This document shows, piece after piece, positions 17,594 to 25,918 of a DNA stretch of 64,000 bases. The notes beneath the pieces are model-generated. The model searched no databases and was not told the origin of the DNA. It saw only the letters and a program-made list of their open reading frames with translations. The DNA lies in NCBI GenBank assembly GCA_026399075.1, contig JAPLRR010000077.1:111555-175554 (forward strand). Reading direction: 5' to 3'. Position 1 is the first letter of the stretch. Every line of letters begins with the position of its first letter. Position numbers and translations under genes: made by a program. This DNA comes from Methylococcales bacterium (lineage in GTDB: Bacteria; Pseudomonadota; Gammaproteobacteria; Methylococcales; Methylomonadaceae).

Positions 17594-18742
17594 TTAAATG
17601 CCCAAGCGGTTGCACATCACCGTCATCAAGGAGTCGGCGATTACAATAAAAACAATGCCAGTCACCACGGCAGAGGTGGCGGCATCACCCACTGCCGAGG
17701 CACTGCGTCCGCATTGCATTCCGCGCATACAGCCGGACAAGGCAATCAACACCCCAAACACCGCGCATTTGCCGATGCCTATCCCCAAGTCGGGCAAATG
17801 GATAGCTCCTGCCGTGCGGTTGAGATATTCCACCAAGGACACGTCAAAAAAATTCACCGTCACCAGCGCACCGCCAACGATGCCCATCAAGTCGGCATAC
17901 AAACATAGCAAGGGCATAATTAGAATAAGTGCCAGTATGCGCGGCAGAACCAAGAATTCCATAGGCACAAAACCCATGGTTTTCAAGGCATCAATTTCAC
18001 TATTGACTTGCATGGTGCCCAACTGCGCGGCATAAGCCGCACCCGTGCGGCCTGACATAATAATGGCGGCCATCAAACCGCCCATTTCCCGGGTCATACC
18101 CAAACCCACCAAATCAGCAATATAAATCTGTGCACCAAACAAAGCCAGCTGCACCGCGCCCACAAACGCCAAGATCAAACCCACCAACAAACTAATCAGC
18201 GTTACGATAGGCAATGCCGAAGGCCCGCAATCTTGGATGTGCATCCATAAATCAACCCAGCGAAACCGTGCCTTACCCCTCGCCAAAGCTAAAACACTCA
18301 GCGCTGTTTCGCCAATAAAAGCGATTAGGGCATTCGCATCGCCAGCAATACGCAAACCGCCTTTGCCAATGAGGGTAAGCCAAGGGGTTTTTTGTTCATG
18401 CCGCCGTGCCCCCGCCCTTTCAGGTACGGCATAGACTAGGGTCAATAAGCCCTGGACACCTTCAGGCAAGGTAGTAGTGTCAACCTCAATCCCCTGTTCG
18501 GTGCCATAGTCAATCAAACGTATCAACTCAGTCATCAACAAACTGTCCCATCGTCCTAGGGTTTCCGTTGAGAACGCCAGCCGCTTAATGCCCGTCCCTG
18601 CATCCAGTTGCGCCAATACGGCATCTAGCGCCGGTGGCGTGGCATCCAACACCCAATCGCCCACCATAGAAGCTTCCAGTGTATGTTCTTTAAGGCTGGC
18701 CTTAATGTCACACGGAACGATGTTTGCGGTCATAACTGTCAT
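17594..18742 (-). CDS. MlaE-family permease with N-terminal STAS-like extension
   Basis: Inner-membrane permease of an MCE lipid transporter. I start it at MTVMTANIVPCDI (382 residues); the track ORF adds 55 residues that run into the insertion sequence. The first 110 residues are soluble and STAS-like (LEASMVGDWVLDATPPALDAVLAQL, LAFSTETLGRWDSLLMTELIRLI). The MlaE core follows: FVGAVQLALFGAQIYIADLVGLGMTREMGGLMAAIIMSGRTGAAYAAQLGTM. STAS-MlaE fusions are a known variant in which the separate MlaB protein is absent. The ISAs1 copy ends here only about 97 bases upstream, so native promoter spacing may be altered. Confidence 0.88.
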   Translation of the reverse strand: MTVMTANIVPCDIKASLKEHTLEASMVGDWVLDATPPALDAVLAQLDAGTGIKRLAFSTETLGRWDSLLMTELIRLIDYGTEQGIEVDTTTLPEGVQGLLTLVYAVPERAGARRHEQKTPWLTLIGKGGLRIAGDANALIAFIGETALSVLALARGKARFRWVDLWMHIQDCGPSALPIVTLISLLVGLILAFVGAVQLALFGAQIYIADLVGLGMTREMGGLMAAIIMSGRTGAAYAAQLGTMQVNSEIDALKTMGFVPMEFLVLPRILALILIMPLLCLYADLMGIVGGALVTVNFFDVSLVEYLNRTAGAIHLPDLGIGIGKCAVFGVLIALSGCMRGMQCGRSASAVGDAATSAVVTGIVFIVIADSLMTVMCNRLGI

Positions 18743-18829
18743 GATGGGGATTGAAAGGGTGTGGCTTGTGTGGATAAGGACTACTGGGCTAACTTTACCA
18801 TAACCGCCGGATATTATCATTAGTGGCCT

Positions 18830-18839
18830 TGCTTTATGG
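18830..18839. repeat. left 10-bp target-site duplication of the ISAs1 element
   Basis: TGCTTTATGG directly precedes the left end of the insertion sequence and recurs immediately after the right end. Confidence 0.92.
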
Positions 18840-20047
18840 CAGGGCAACCTCATTAAAAAGTAGCCATTAAACAAGCAGAACCAAGATAATGGCAGAATAA
18901 GCAACAATCGAGGAATCGGAAGAAATGGAATTTTTAGATATTTTTGGACAGCTCGATGATCCCCGCATTGATCGGAAAAAGCTGCATCCCATGCCGGAAA
19001 TACTGCTATTGACGTTGTGCGCAGTCATTTGTGGGGCGGAAAGCTGGGATGACATAGAGATGTTTGGCAAAGCAAAGTTGGATTTTTTACGTCAGTATCT
19101 GCCGTATGAGCATGGCGTACCGAGCGATGACACCGTGCGGCGCTTTTTCCGCGCCATTGATAGCACACAATTCCAGCGTTTGTTTGTGGAATGGATTCGG
19201 ATATGGTTAAGTCCTGAGGTGGCGGGAAAAGTAGTGGCCATTGATGGTAAAACACTGCGCGGTAGCCATGGTGCCGGGCAATCGCCGATACACTTGGTAT
19301 CCGCTTTTGCTAGCGAAGCGGGGATCGTGTTAGGACAAGTTAAGACCCATGAAAAATCCAATGAGATTACCGCCATCCCTGAACTTTTGGAGTGGTTGGA
19401 TTTACGCGGGGCCATCGTGACCATTGACGCCATGGGCTGTCAAAAGGCCATCGCCGAGAAAATCATCGCTAAAGAGGGCGATTACCTATTGGCGCTTAAA
19501 GGCAACCAAAGCAGCCTGCATGATGACGTCCGCCTGCATTTCGAGCAACCCGCCCCCGCCTCGCTGGCCCGGATGACGTGTGCCGAGAGTGTTGATAAGG
19601 GGCATGGTCGCCTCGAAGTCCGGCGGTGTCGGGTGAGTGCCGATATTGCTTGGCTTAGGGAACGTCACCCTGAATGGAAAAATTTCAACAGCATCGTCGC
19701 GATTGACAGTGAGCGGATCACCGGCGACACGACGACCCGGGAACCCCGTCACTTTATCAGCAGTTCGCTGGTCTCCGCAGAGCAGATGCTGGCCGCCGTG
19801 CGGATGCACTGGGGTATCGAAAATCAGTTACATTGGGTGCTGGATATGTCTTTTGGCGAAGATCAAAGTCGTATTCGCAAGGGCAATGCCCCAGCCAATG
19901 TTGCTATTATCCGCCATGCGGCGTTGAACATGATACGACAGGCCCAAAAGAAACGGTTGTCCATCAAACGCATGCGTAAAGCGGCTGGCTGGGATGATTC
20001 GGTCTTAACTGATATTTTGGCTCAGGTTTTTTAATGAGGTAGCCCTG
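18840..20047 (+). mobile_element. complete ISAs1-family insertion sequence, 1208 bp
   Basis: The element begins CAGGGCAACCTCATTAAAAA and ends with the inverse of CAGGGCTACCTCATTAAAAA, giving 20-bp terminal inverted repeats with one mismatch. Each end is flanked by the 10-bp direct repeat TGCTTTATGG, the duplication size known for ISAs1. One intact transposase gene fills it. The intact ends, intact transposase and perfect duplication indicate a recent insertion. It landed between the Mla-like operon and the SIR2-HerA locus. Confidence 0.95.
18925..20034 (+). CDS. ISAs1-family (H-repeat-like) transposase
   Basis: Transposase of 369 residues, the normal size. The N-terminal domain MEFLDIFGQLDDPRIDRKKLHPMPEILLL is typical of the family, and a DDE-type catalytic core follows. 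Catalytic-region landmarks are KVVAIDGKTLRGS (first Asp), AIVTIDAMGCQKAIAEKI (second Asp) and HWGIENQLHWVLDMSFGEDQSRIR (Glu region). The stop codon lies just before the right terminal repeat. The reading frame is intact and looks functional. Confidence 0.95.
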   Translation: MEFLDIFGQLDDPRIDRKKLHPMPEILLLTLCAVICGAESWDDIEMFGKAKLDFLRQYLPYEHGVPSDDTVRRFFRAIDSTQFQRLFVEWIRIWLSPEVAGKVVAIDGKTLRGSHGAGQSPIHLVSAFASEAGIVLGQVKTHEKSNEITAIPELLEWLDLRGAIVTIDAMGCQKAIAEKIIAKEGDYLLALKGNQSSLHDDVRLHFEQPAPASLARMTCAESVDKGHGRLEVRRCRVSADIAWLRERHPEWKNFNSIVAIDSERITGDTTTREPRHFISSSLVSAEQMLAAVRMHWGIENQLHWVLDMSFGEDQSRIRKGNAPANVAIIRHAALNMIRQAQKKRLSIKRMRKAAGWDDSVLTDILAQVF

Positions 20048-20057
20048 TGCTTTATGG
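20048..20057. repeat. right 10-bp target-site duplication of the ISAs1 element
   Basis: Second copy of TGCTTTATGG, immediately after the right terminal repeat. Confidence 0.92.
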
Positions 20058-20323
20058 TCACTATATGCCTGTGCATCATCACATCAGCCCTCTGCCATAA
20101 AAGGCGTGGGAACAGAACGATTACCAGTTTTTATAAAACGCGTCAGCCTCAAATTTAACAAACGCCTCGGTTTTTACTTACGGGTGGCTATTAACTGAGA
20201 ATGTTCAGCTTTTGGATGTCGGAGCATTTTTTGCCTGGGTCATTTGGATGCGACATGGAAAGATTTTTCCCATTATCAATCTAGCTTTTCTTAATCGCCA
20301 ACTGCTTTTGGGGAGGCGAACGT

Positions 20324-20536
20324 TTAGACTCTAGCGTACCGATAAGTGCCTTTAATATACTGCGCTAAATATTGGCCTTTTGATCCGGCAGTTCTCATAT
20401 CATTAAATACAACCTCGGGTATATCAAAATATTCGTAAAGCGACCCATTCTTAAATTCGACTCTGAGAACCCGATTAGACTCTTCGTAGCCAAAACTTGA
20501 AATATTTGAAGATTCTGGGGTATTAATCATGTTCAT
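20324..20536 (-). CDS. KTSC-domain small protein, third gene of the SIR2-HerA operon
   Basis: A 70-residue protein made almost entirely of a KTSC domain: SSFGYEESNRVLRVEFKNGSLYEYFDIPEVVFNDMRTAGSKGQYLAQYIKG. KTSC domains occur alone in phages and accessory loci, and their function is poorly known. The ATG shares one base with the TAA stop of the HerA gene (TAATG), so it is likely translated by coupling and belongs to the same transcript. A second in-frame ATG lies two codons later. It could be an accessory or regulatory part of the defence system, or a passenger. Confidence 0.8.
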   Translation of the reverse strand: MNMINTPESSNISSFGYEESNRVLRVEFKNGSLYEYFDIPEVVFNDMRTAGSKGQYLAQYIKGTYRYARV

Positions 20537-22455
20537 TATTTTTCTCCGACTTCATCAGTAACTTGATTTTTTGTATTGCGTTTATCAGCTGTAGTATGTT
20601 GATAATGTGGGCTCTGTTTACGCCATTGCAAGACCATGTCCGCATAATTTTTGGGGTCACGGGGTAAGTTCCAAGCCCCCGCATCACCATGTCCATCTGT
20701 ATTTTTTCGAACCACAACGTTTGGGTCGTAGCTGTCTGGTCGCTTTTCTAGCGGTGGCGGTGTAATCAATGTTCGAACCGGAAGACTTACCGCTTCCCCG
20801 ACAATAATGGCTTCCCCCGTTCTTAATATGGGCAACATTTCAAAAAGCCCTTTCAAATTGTCCGAAGCAGCCCCTGTAATATGGCTTCTGTCAGTATCGT
20901 TTGCTAAACGCATGGCAAACAGTGTGCCGCATTGCGAAAGAATAGTTGCGTCAATTTCCGATGGTCGCTGACTTACAATCATCATGCCTACACCATATTT
21001 TCTCCCTTCCTTGGCGATGCGTCGAACTGCGGTAGCGGCTGAATCAGCGTTGTCTTTAGATAGATAAGCATGAGCTTCTTCCAATACTATTAACAAAGGC
21101 CGAAGTCTGCCGCCTTCCGGGAGGTTTCTAGCCCAGAAAATTGCATCGTAAAGAATGCGTAATAATGCACCGATGAGATCATTCAATATCGATGAAGGGA
21201 TGCCCGATAAGTCAAGTATTGCTATTGGGTGATCACCACCTATCCAATCTTCTAATAGCGTATCCAAATCTTGTTGAGTTTTACCTTCAATATCAGGTAA
21301 CCAATCTCCCGGTTGAAATAGGAATGCCATTCGAGGATCTTTTAATTTTGATGCTAATCCGGCGAGTTGCTGGCGTAAATTTAAGTTAGATTGATTAGAG
21401 TGATGAATTTGACTATCTTTTTCGCCAGAGTTTTTTACTGTTCGATAATTAGGCGCGCTAACTGTCATTGCATCACCAAGCAATGGCAGTTCATTTTGAT
21501 CCAATACGTATGCAGGTTCTAATTCATCAAGCGAAACTCCTTGTTTAAACCATACCGTCTTATGTTCTCTTTGATGCAATTCAAACCAAAGCTTATGAAG
21601 ACAAAATGGAATTGGCGTATCAACAGTAATTCGGCTTGCATCAACGCCATTCCTAGGTTGATGTGATAGTGAATCTTTCTTTAAATGGACAATCAAATCA
21701 GCAATGGTAGCCGTTTGTGTATCGTTTAAATTGCCAAAAGCAAGGTGTTTTAATTCGTCAAAACTCAATGCCCAAAAAGGCAGGAATAGCGATTTTTGCT
21801 TTTTTCTTGCTTCTGCATCAACACGAAATACTGATGCCCGATCTGAAAGGGCTGTTCCATATTCACCATGAATATCCAACACGATAATGCGTGCCGAAGG
21901 ATAACGGTCAGCATCCGATAAAGCATTCAACAATCCTGCAACTGTTGTTGATTTACCAGAACCTGTCGTCCCAACAACCGCCGAGTGCCGTGTTATCAAT
22001 TTGTTGATATTGACTAAAGCAGGAATAGATTCTGCGCTAGCTAAATGCCCTACCTTTACAAAGTCTTCTGGGTCTCCCGCACCATAAATGGCAATTAAAT
22101 CGGCTTCGGTAACAATATAAACCCGATCATCAATAGTTGGATGCTGGGAAACACCTCTTTGAAAATGTCCGCCTCGTTGGCCTTCCCCGACTATTTGTAC
22201 TTTTAACCAACGGTTGCCATAGGTCTTTTGCTCTTGCTCACGTTCGGGAGCTGCCCCCGCACCGACTTGAGAGACAACACCGTATAAATCGACAAAACCC
22301 AATGGAATGCGGACAAAACTACCCACTTGACCAATGCGATAACCCTCGCCATGAACAAAGCTTAAGCCAGTAATTGTTTCGCTACTCATTTCAACGGTAA
22401 TGGTTGCGCCAAACACATCTTGTACTGTGCCAATAAAAGTAGGATCACGGCGCAT
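20536..22455 (-). CDS. HerA-type hexameric ATPase of a SIR2-HerA defence system
   Basis: HerA/FtsK-superfamily ATPase, 639 residues. An N-terminal HAS-barrel-like region (FIGTVQDVFGATITVEMSSETITG) is followed by the motor core with Walker A GTTGSGKST (about 162-170), Walker B LLIVLEEAHAYL and a sensor-like MMIVSQRPSEIDATILSQCGT. It starts one base after the stop of the SIR2-domain gene, and a KTSC gene overlaps its end. SIR2-HerA pairs are a known antiphage system (also called Nezha) in which the HerA hexamer assembles with the SIR2 NADase. There is no nearby NurA gene, which argues against a housekeeping end-resection role. Confidence 0.9.
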   Translation of the reverse strand: MRRDPTFIGTVQDVFGATITVEMSSETITGLSFVHGEGYRIGQVGSFVRIPLGFVDLYGVVSQVGAGAAPEREQEQKTYGNRWLKVQIVGEGQRGGHFQRGVSQHPTIDDRVYIVTEADLIAIYGAGDPEDFVKVGHLASAESIPALVNINKLITRHSAVVGTTGSGKSTTVAGLLNALSDADRYPSARIIVLDIHGEYGTALSDRASVFRVDAEARKKQKSLFLPFWALSFDELKHLAFGNLNDTQTATIADLIVHLKKDSLSHQPRNGVDASRITVDTPIPFCLHKLWFELHQREHKTVWFKQGVSLDELEPAYVLDQNELPLLGDAMTVSAPNYRTVKNSGEKDSQIHHSNQSNLNLRQQLAGLASKLKDPRMAFLFQPGDWLPDIEGKTQQDLDTLLEDWIGGDHPIAILDLSGIPSSILNDLIGALLRILYDAIFWARNLPEGGRLRPLLIVLEEAHAYLSKDNADSAATAVRRIAKEGRKYGVGMMIVSQRPSEIDATILSQCGTLFAMRLANDTDRSHITGAASDNLKGLFEMLPILRTGEAIIVGEAVSLPVRTLITPPPLEKRPDSYDPNVVVRKNTDGHGDAGAWNLPRDPKNYADMVLQWRKQSPHYQHTTADKRNTKNQVTDEVGEK

Positions 22456-22456
22456 T

Positions 22457-23680
22457 TTAAATGGCCTCGGAATTATCAGTTGGCAAATTAACGTGATCGA
22501 ATTGTTTGCCTAACTGAAGATCAAGAAAATTTCCAAAATGTATAAAATCACCAAGCAAAAACTCGATAGGCATTTCGCCATCTTTTTTAACACTGACATC
22601 GTGCAAAGGGTGACTTGTTTGTTCATCAACATGCCAGCTCGACTCAATGCCACCCAACACAGCTCCATCACCCGCAAGTAAACTTAGATTGGGGTGCAGC
22701 TTCGCTTTTTTGATAGCTTCTGGATAGTTGCTTTTTGGCCCGTACAATAAGGCAAAACAAACTGCTGTCGGGTTGCTTCTCAGCCCATTTAAAATCACCT
22801 CATTAAGATGCTGATCGATAAATGAATAACCACAAGTAAACAACACTGCTTGTCCGCGTGATAAAAATGCCCTAAGCCTGTCTTGCATTGCAAGATAAGG
22901 CATACGCCTACTTTGGGCATATTTTAGATGTGATGGGTAAATCATTTGTCTTTTACCCTCGTCGTTTGCCTCTAAATGTAATTCTTGGCGAATCACTTCT
23001 TCAAGTTCTCCTTCCCTATTTGCTATGCTCCACCAGTTTATTGAGCCGTGTACTTTCCATAATCTAGCCCATCGTGATGGTAGCGTTTCGTTTTCCATTG
23101 CAGTTAAATCAAAAAAAGCCTGCCGAGCGCCTACAAAACCGTCGAAGTACGGTATTTTGTGTTTTTCTAACGCCTGCTCGATTAACAAATCATAATTTGG
23201 CGTAAAAAGCTCTATCGGATGTGCGCGAGGTATGCCTTGTATCCATTTTGCCAATTGGTGATAGGGCGTATCCGCTTCTGGCAGTATTGCGTTGACTTGT
23301 TGTGTGGTTATTTTGCAAATTTCAGTGTCAAGTTCAGCGAGTATTGATTCAGTAAGTCCATCAATATCACCTTTTTTAACCACATCTTGAAGGCTTCGGA
23401 GATGGCTTAATATGTCTTCAATAGTGGCATTTTCGCTGAGTCTGTTAGCAAGTATTTGGTAATTGTCCTTATGGCGCTCGTCCGTTGACAATTTTTCCGA
23501 AACGTATTTTGTTAATCCGCGAATATCCGGTATTAATGGTTTTTTAGCACTATCCGCATCAATCTGAATTGAATATGGACATCCTGCCCCTAATAAAAAG
23601 GCTATCCGCATTTTGTCGGGTGACAAAACTTGTTGAAGCAGTGAAGATTGGCGATAGGGACAATGAGTATTACTCTTCAT
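22457..23680 (-). CDS. SIR2-domain NADase of a SIR2-HerA defence system
   Basis: SIR2-like protein of 407 residues, probably an NAD+-degrading effector causing abortive infection. The nucleotide-binding motif FLLGAGCPYS is at about 28-36, TPNYDLLIEQAL is near 164, and WKVHGSINWW, near 210, contains the catalytic His. VLFTCGYSFIDQHLNEVIL is the later conserved GYS region. The C-terminal 80 residues may contact HerA. Size and gene order match known SIR2-HerA pairs. NADase activity is inferred from the family. Confidence 0.9.
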   Translation of the reverse strand: MKSNTHCPYRQSSLLQQVLSPDKMRIAFLLGAGCPYSIQIDADSAKKPLIPDIRGLTKYVSEKLSTDERHKDNYQILANRLSENATIEDILSHLRSLQDVVKKGDIDGLTESILAELDTEICKITTQQVNAILPEADTPYHQLAKWIQGIPRAHPIELFTPNYDLLIEQALEKHKIPYFDGFVGARQAFFDLTAMENETLPSRWARLWKVHGSINWWSIANREGELEEVIRQELHLEANDEGKRQMIYPSHLKYAQSRRMPYLAMQDRLRAFLSRGQAVLFTCGYSFIDQHLNEVILNGLRSNPTAVCFALLYGPKSNYPEAIKKAKLHPNLSLLAGDGAVLGGIESSWHVDEQTSHPLHDVSVKKDGEMPIEFLLGDFIHFGNFLDLQLGKQFDHVNLPTDNSEAI

Positions 23681-23689
23681 AATGGGTTA

Positions 23690-23965
23690 TTTACCTTCAG
23701 CTTCGGTATTTTCTTTAACGTTATATCTATCATACCAAGTCTTCAAAGCCAGCGTTGTCAAAATCCACGCTTTTCACAGGCTGCTTCAAATTCAATGCCA
23801 TCTTAATGTTCTTTGGTGGTGAATTTTATATGCCAGCCTGTCAAGTTTTTATGATTTCCCGCACGCACGATCCAGTATTATGGCGCGAATTCGCCGATCA
23901 TTTCCTCTGCGCTTAAATCAACCACTGGCACACGCTTTATTGGCTGCCATTTATTATTGCAGAAT
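23690..23965 (-). pseudogene. possible decayed gene upstream of the SIR2 gene
   Basis: The spacer between umuC and the SIR2 gene reads as protein-like fragments broken by stops and frameshifts. On the minus strand one frame gives RVPVVDLSAEEMIGEFAP, stop, YWIVRAGNHKNLTGWHIKF, stop, GIEFEAACEKRGF; a second frame then gives ALKTWYDRYNVKENTEAEGK and a stop just before the SIR2 start. No family is recognised. It may be a dead gene of the same island. This reading rests on composition alone. Confidence 0.3.
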
Positions 23966-24081
23966 AAATAGCAACAATACGGTTTTGGGTCAAATTGGCG
24001 TAATGGTCATCAAATGGCGTATATCTTATGTCAATCTAGTTTTATGTGCATTAACCCGCTAAGGAATAAGGCGCACGGTTA

Positions 24082-25365
24082 TTATTGGCACGTCACTTTG
24101 GGCAAGTCCCGCCAACTCGTTGTGTACTGCGGTGAAACAGCGCCTTGCGACGAGGTGGATGCTACCAAGCCGGTGGCTGCTAGTGTGATGGCGTGGGGGA
24201 AGCGGCGGTTGACCTGATCCATGGCCGACATTAATGCGGTGTTGTTAACACGGTTTGGGTCTGCCCCAAACGGCGCGAATAAGTCCAATTGCTGTTTTTC
24301 GGTGATGGGCTGGAAGTGGTCCAGTTGGATGCCGGCTTTTTGGTAGTGGTAACCGGGTTTAAAAATCGCGGCCAGCAGTTGTCGGGTGACGGTAAGCAAA
24401 TGGCGGGTATCTTGGCTAGGCAGGGCCAGGTGTTGGCTGGCGGCGCGTTCGTAATGCGGGGCATCGGGTTTGAACGGGCTAGTGCGGATAAATACCGTTA
24501 CCCGGTGGCTTAAGGCTTGTTGATGCCGGAGTTTTTCAGCGGCGCGGGCACAAAACCGCGCCAAGGCCCGCATCAAGCCCTCGAAATCAGTTATTGGCTG
24601 TTTAAAACTGCGGGAGCAAATAATCTGCTGTTTGTCAGGCGCAATCTCATCTAGCGCCAAACAAGATGTACCGTTTAATTCCATGACGGTGCGCGCCAAC
24701 ACCACAGTAAACAGCGTGTGGATACGTTTTTCGGGTTGTCTGGCCAAGTCCCATGCGCTATGTATTCCTAGTTTGTCGAGCTTTGCGCCTGTGCGCCTGC
24801 CGATTCCCCAGACTTCGCCGACGGGCACAATGCGCAGTAGTTTTTCGCGGCGTTCAGGATCTGACAAATCCACCACACCTTGGGTTTTTGGCCATTTTTT
24901 GGCAGCAAAATTTGCCAGTTTGGCCAGTGTTTTGGTGGGGCCCATGCCTACGCAGACAGGAATGCCCGTGGCCCTGAACACCGCTTTTTTGATCAACAGG
25001 CCGTAAGCAATGGGGTCTGATGGGCAAACGCCAGTCAAATCCAAAAACGCTTCGTCAATGGAATACACTTCCATGCTGGGGGCAAATGCTTCCAAGGTTG
25101 CCATCACCCGTGCTGACATATTGGCATACAGCGTGTAATTGGATGAAAACAGGTGGATTTTGTGCCGATTAACCAGCTGTTGCACTTGAAACAGCGGCAC
25201 GCCCATTTTAATGCCCAAATCTTTGACCTCTTTGCTGCGGGCAACAATACAGCCATCGTTATTGCTCAACACCGCCACGGGCTTGCCGATTAAATCAGGC
25301 CGAAAAACGCGTTCGCAGCTCACATAAAAATTATTGCAATCGACTAAGGCGATACGTGTCTGCAT
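24082..25365 (-). CDS. umuC: DNA polymerase V catalytic subunit UmuC
   Basis: Y-family translesion polymerase. I start it at the ATG giving MQTRIALVDCNNFYVSCERVF (427 residues), since the track ORF adds 12 residues that overlap umuD in another frame. Catalytic acids are in ALVDCNNFYVSCE and YSIDEAFLDLTG; VARSKEVKDLGIKMGVP, VGMGPTKTLAKLANF and VWGIGRRTGAKLDKLGI complete the UmuC pattern. Its ATG overlaps the umuD stop (TAATG). The last 60 residues carry a QLDLFAPFGAD motif resembling a beta-clamp binding site. Confidence 0.95.
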   Translation of the reverse strand: MQTRIALVDCNNFYVSCERVFRPDLIGKPVAVLSNNDGCIVARSKEVKDLGIKMGVPLFQVQQLVNRHKIHLFSSNYTLYANMSARVMATLEAFAPSMEVYSIDEAFLDLTGVCPSDPIAYGLLIKKAVFRATGIPVCVGMGPTKTLAKLANFAAKKWPKTQGVVDLSDPERREKLLRIVPVGEVWGIGRRTGAKLDKLGIHSAWDLARQPEKRIHTLFTVVLARTVMELNGTSCLALDEIAPDKQQIICSRSFKQPITDFEGLMRALARFCARAAEKLRHQQALSHRVTVFIRTSPFKPDAPHYERAASQHLALPSQDTRHLLTVTRQLLAAIFKPGYHYQKAGIQLDHFQPITEKQQLDLFAPFGADPNRVNNTALMSAMDQVNRRFPHAITLAATGLVASTSSQGAVSPQYTTSWRDLPKVTCQ

Positions 25366-25793
25366 TACAGGGCATGGATGACGTTGGTCACTACGCCCCA
25401 AATCACCATTTCCAAGTCTTCATGGACGGCAATATCCGGGTAGGCCGGGTTTTCTGCCCGCAACTGCCATTGCCCGTTGCCGCGCGCCAAGCGTTTTACG
25501 GTCAGCTCGCCGTTTAACGCGCAAATGACGATCTTTCCGGCTACTGGCTCCAAGGAGCGGTCTACGACCAAAATGTCATCGGGGTGTATGCCTGCACCCA
25601 GCATGGATTCGCCTTGGGCGCGGACAAAAAAGGTTGCGGCGGGTTTTTGCACCAGCAATTCGTTTAAATCCAAGGTTTTTTCAACATAATCATCGGCAGG
25701 TGAAGGGAAACCAGCCGCCACTTTGCCGCTAAACAAGGGCAGGGGCAGACGCAGGGGGCGTGGGTTAGGCAATAGCAGGGTAAAGGAAGTCAT
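25365..25793 (-). CDS. umuD: SOS mutagenesis protein UmuD
   Basis: LexA-like self-cleaving subunit of polymerase V, 142 residues. The probable cleavage site is Ala27-Gly28 (GKVAAGFPSP), the nucleophile Ser63 is in GESMLGAG and the general base Lys100 is in NGELTVKRLARG, with spacing equal to E. coli UmuD. It is transcribed divergently from lexA across 125 bases. The promoter reads TTGTAA, 17 bases, TAGAAT, and its -35 lies inside a large palindrome, so LexA control is very likely. Confidence 0.94.
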   Translation of the reverse strand: MTSFTLLLPNPRPLRLPLPLFSGKVAAGFPSPADDYVEKTLDLNELLVQKPAATFFVRAQGESMLGAGIHPDDILVVDRSLEPVAGKIVICALNGELTVKRLARGNGQWQLRAENPAYPDIAVHEDLEMVIWGVVTNVIHAL

Positions 25794-25858
25794 GGATAAA
25801 GCGCGCCTGAAGAAGGGGAAATAAGTTTTCTGTTTTCTTTTTGTTCTCTTTTTCTTGC

Positions 25859-25887
25859 ATTCTAATTTATTTTTGGTAAGCTTACAA
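25859..25887 (-). promoter_or_regulatory. umuDC promoter
   Basis: On the minus strand the -35 TTGTAA (25882-25887) and the -10 TAGAAT (25859-25864) are 17 bases apart. The -35 overlaps the palindromic operator candidate. Confidence 0.6.
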
Positions 25888-25891
25888 AAAA
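25870..25891. promoter_or_regulatory. palindromic operator between lexA and umuDC, candidate LexA box
   Basis: A 22-base palindrome with one mismatched pair, centred on GTAAGCTTAC (25876-25885) with T-rich and A-rich flanks. It is the only strong palindrome in the 125-base divergent region and overlaps the umuD -35. It does not match the CTGT-N8-ACAG box of E. coli. Confidence 0.6.
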
Positions 25892-25918
25892 ATTAAGCGC
25901 TTTAAGGGGCCGCAAGCA

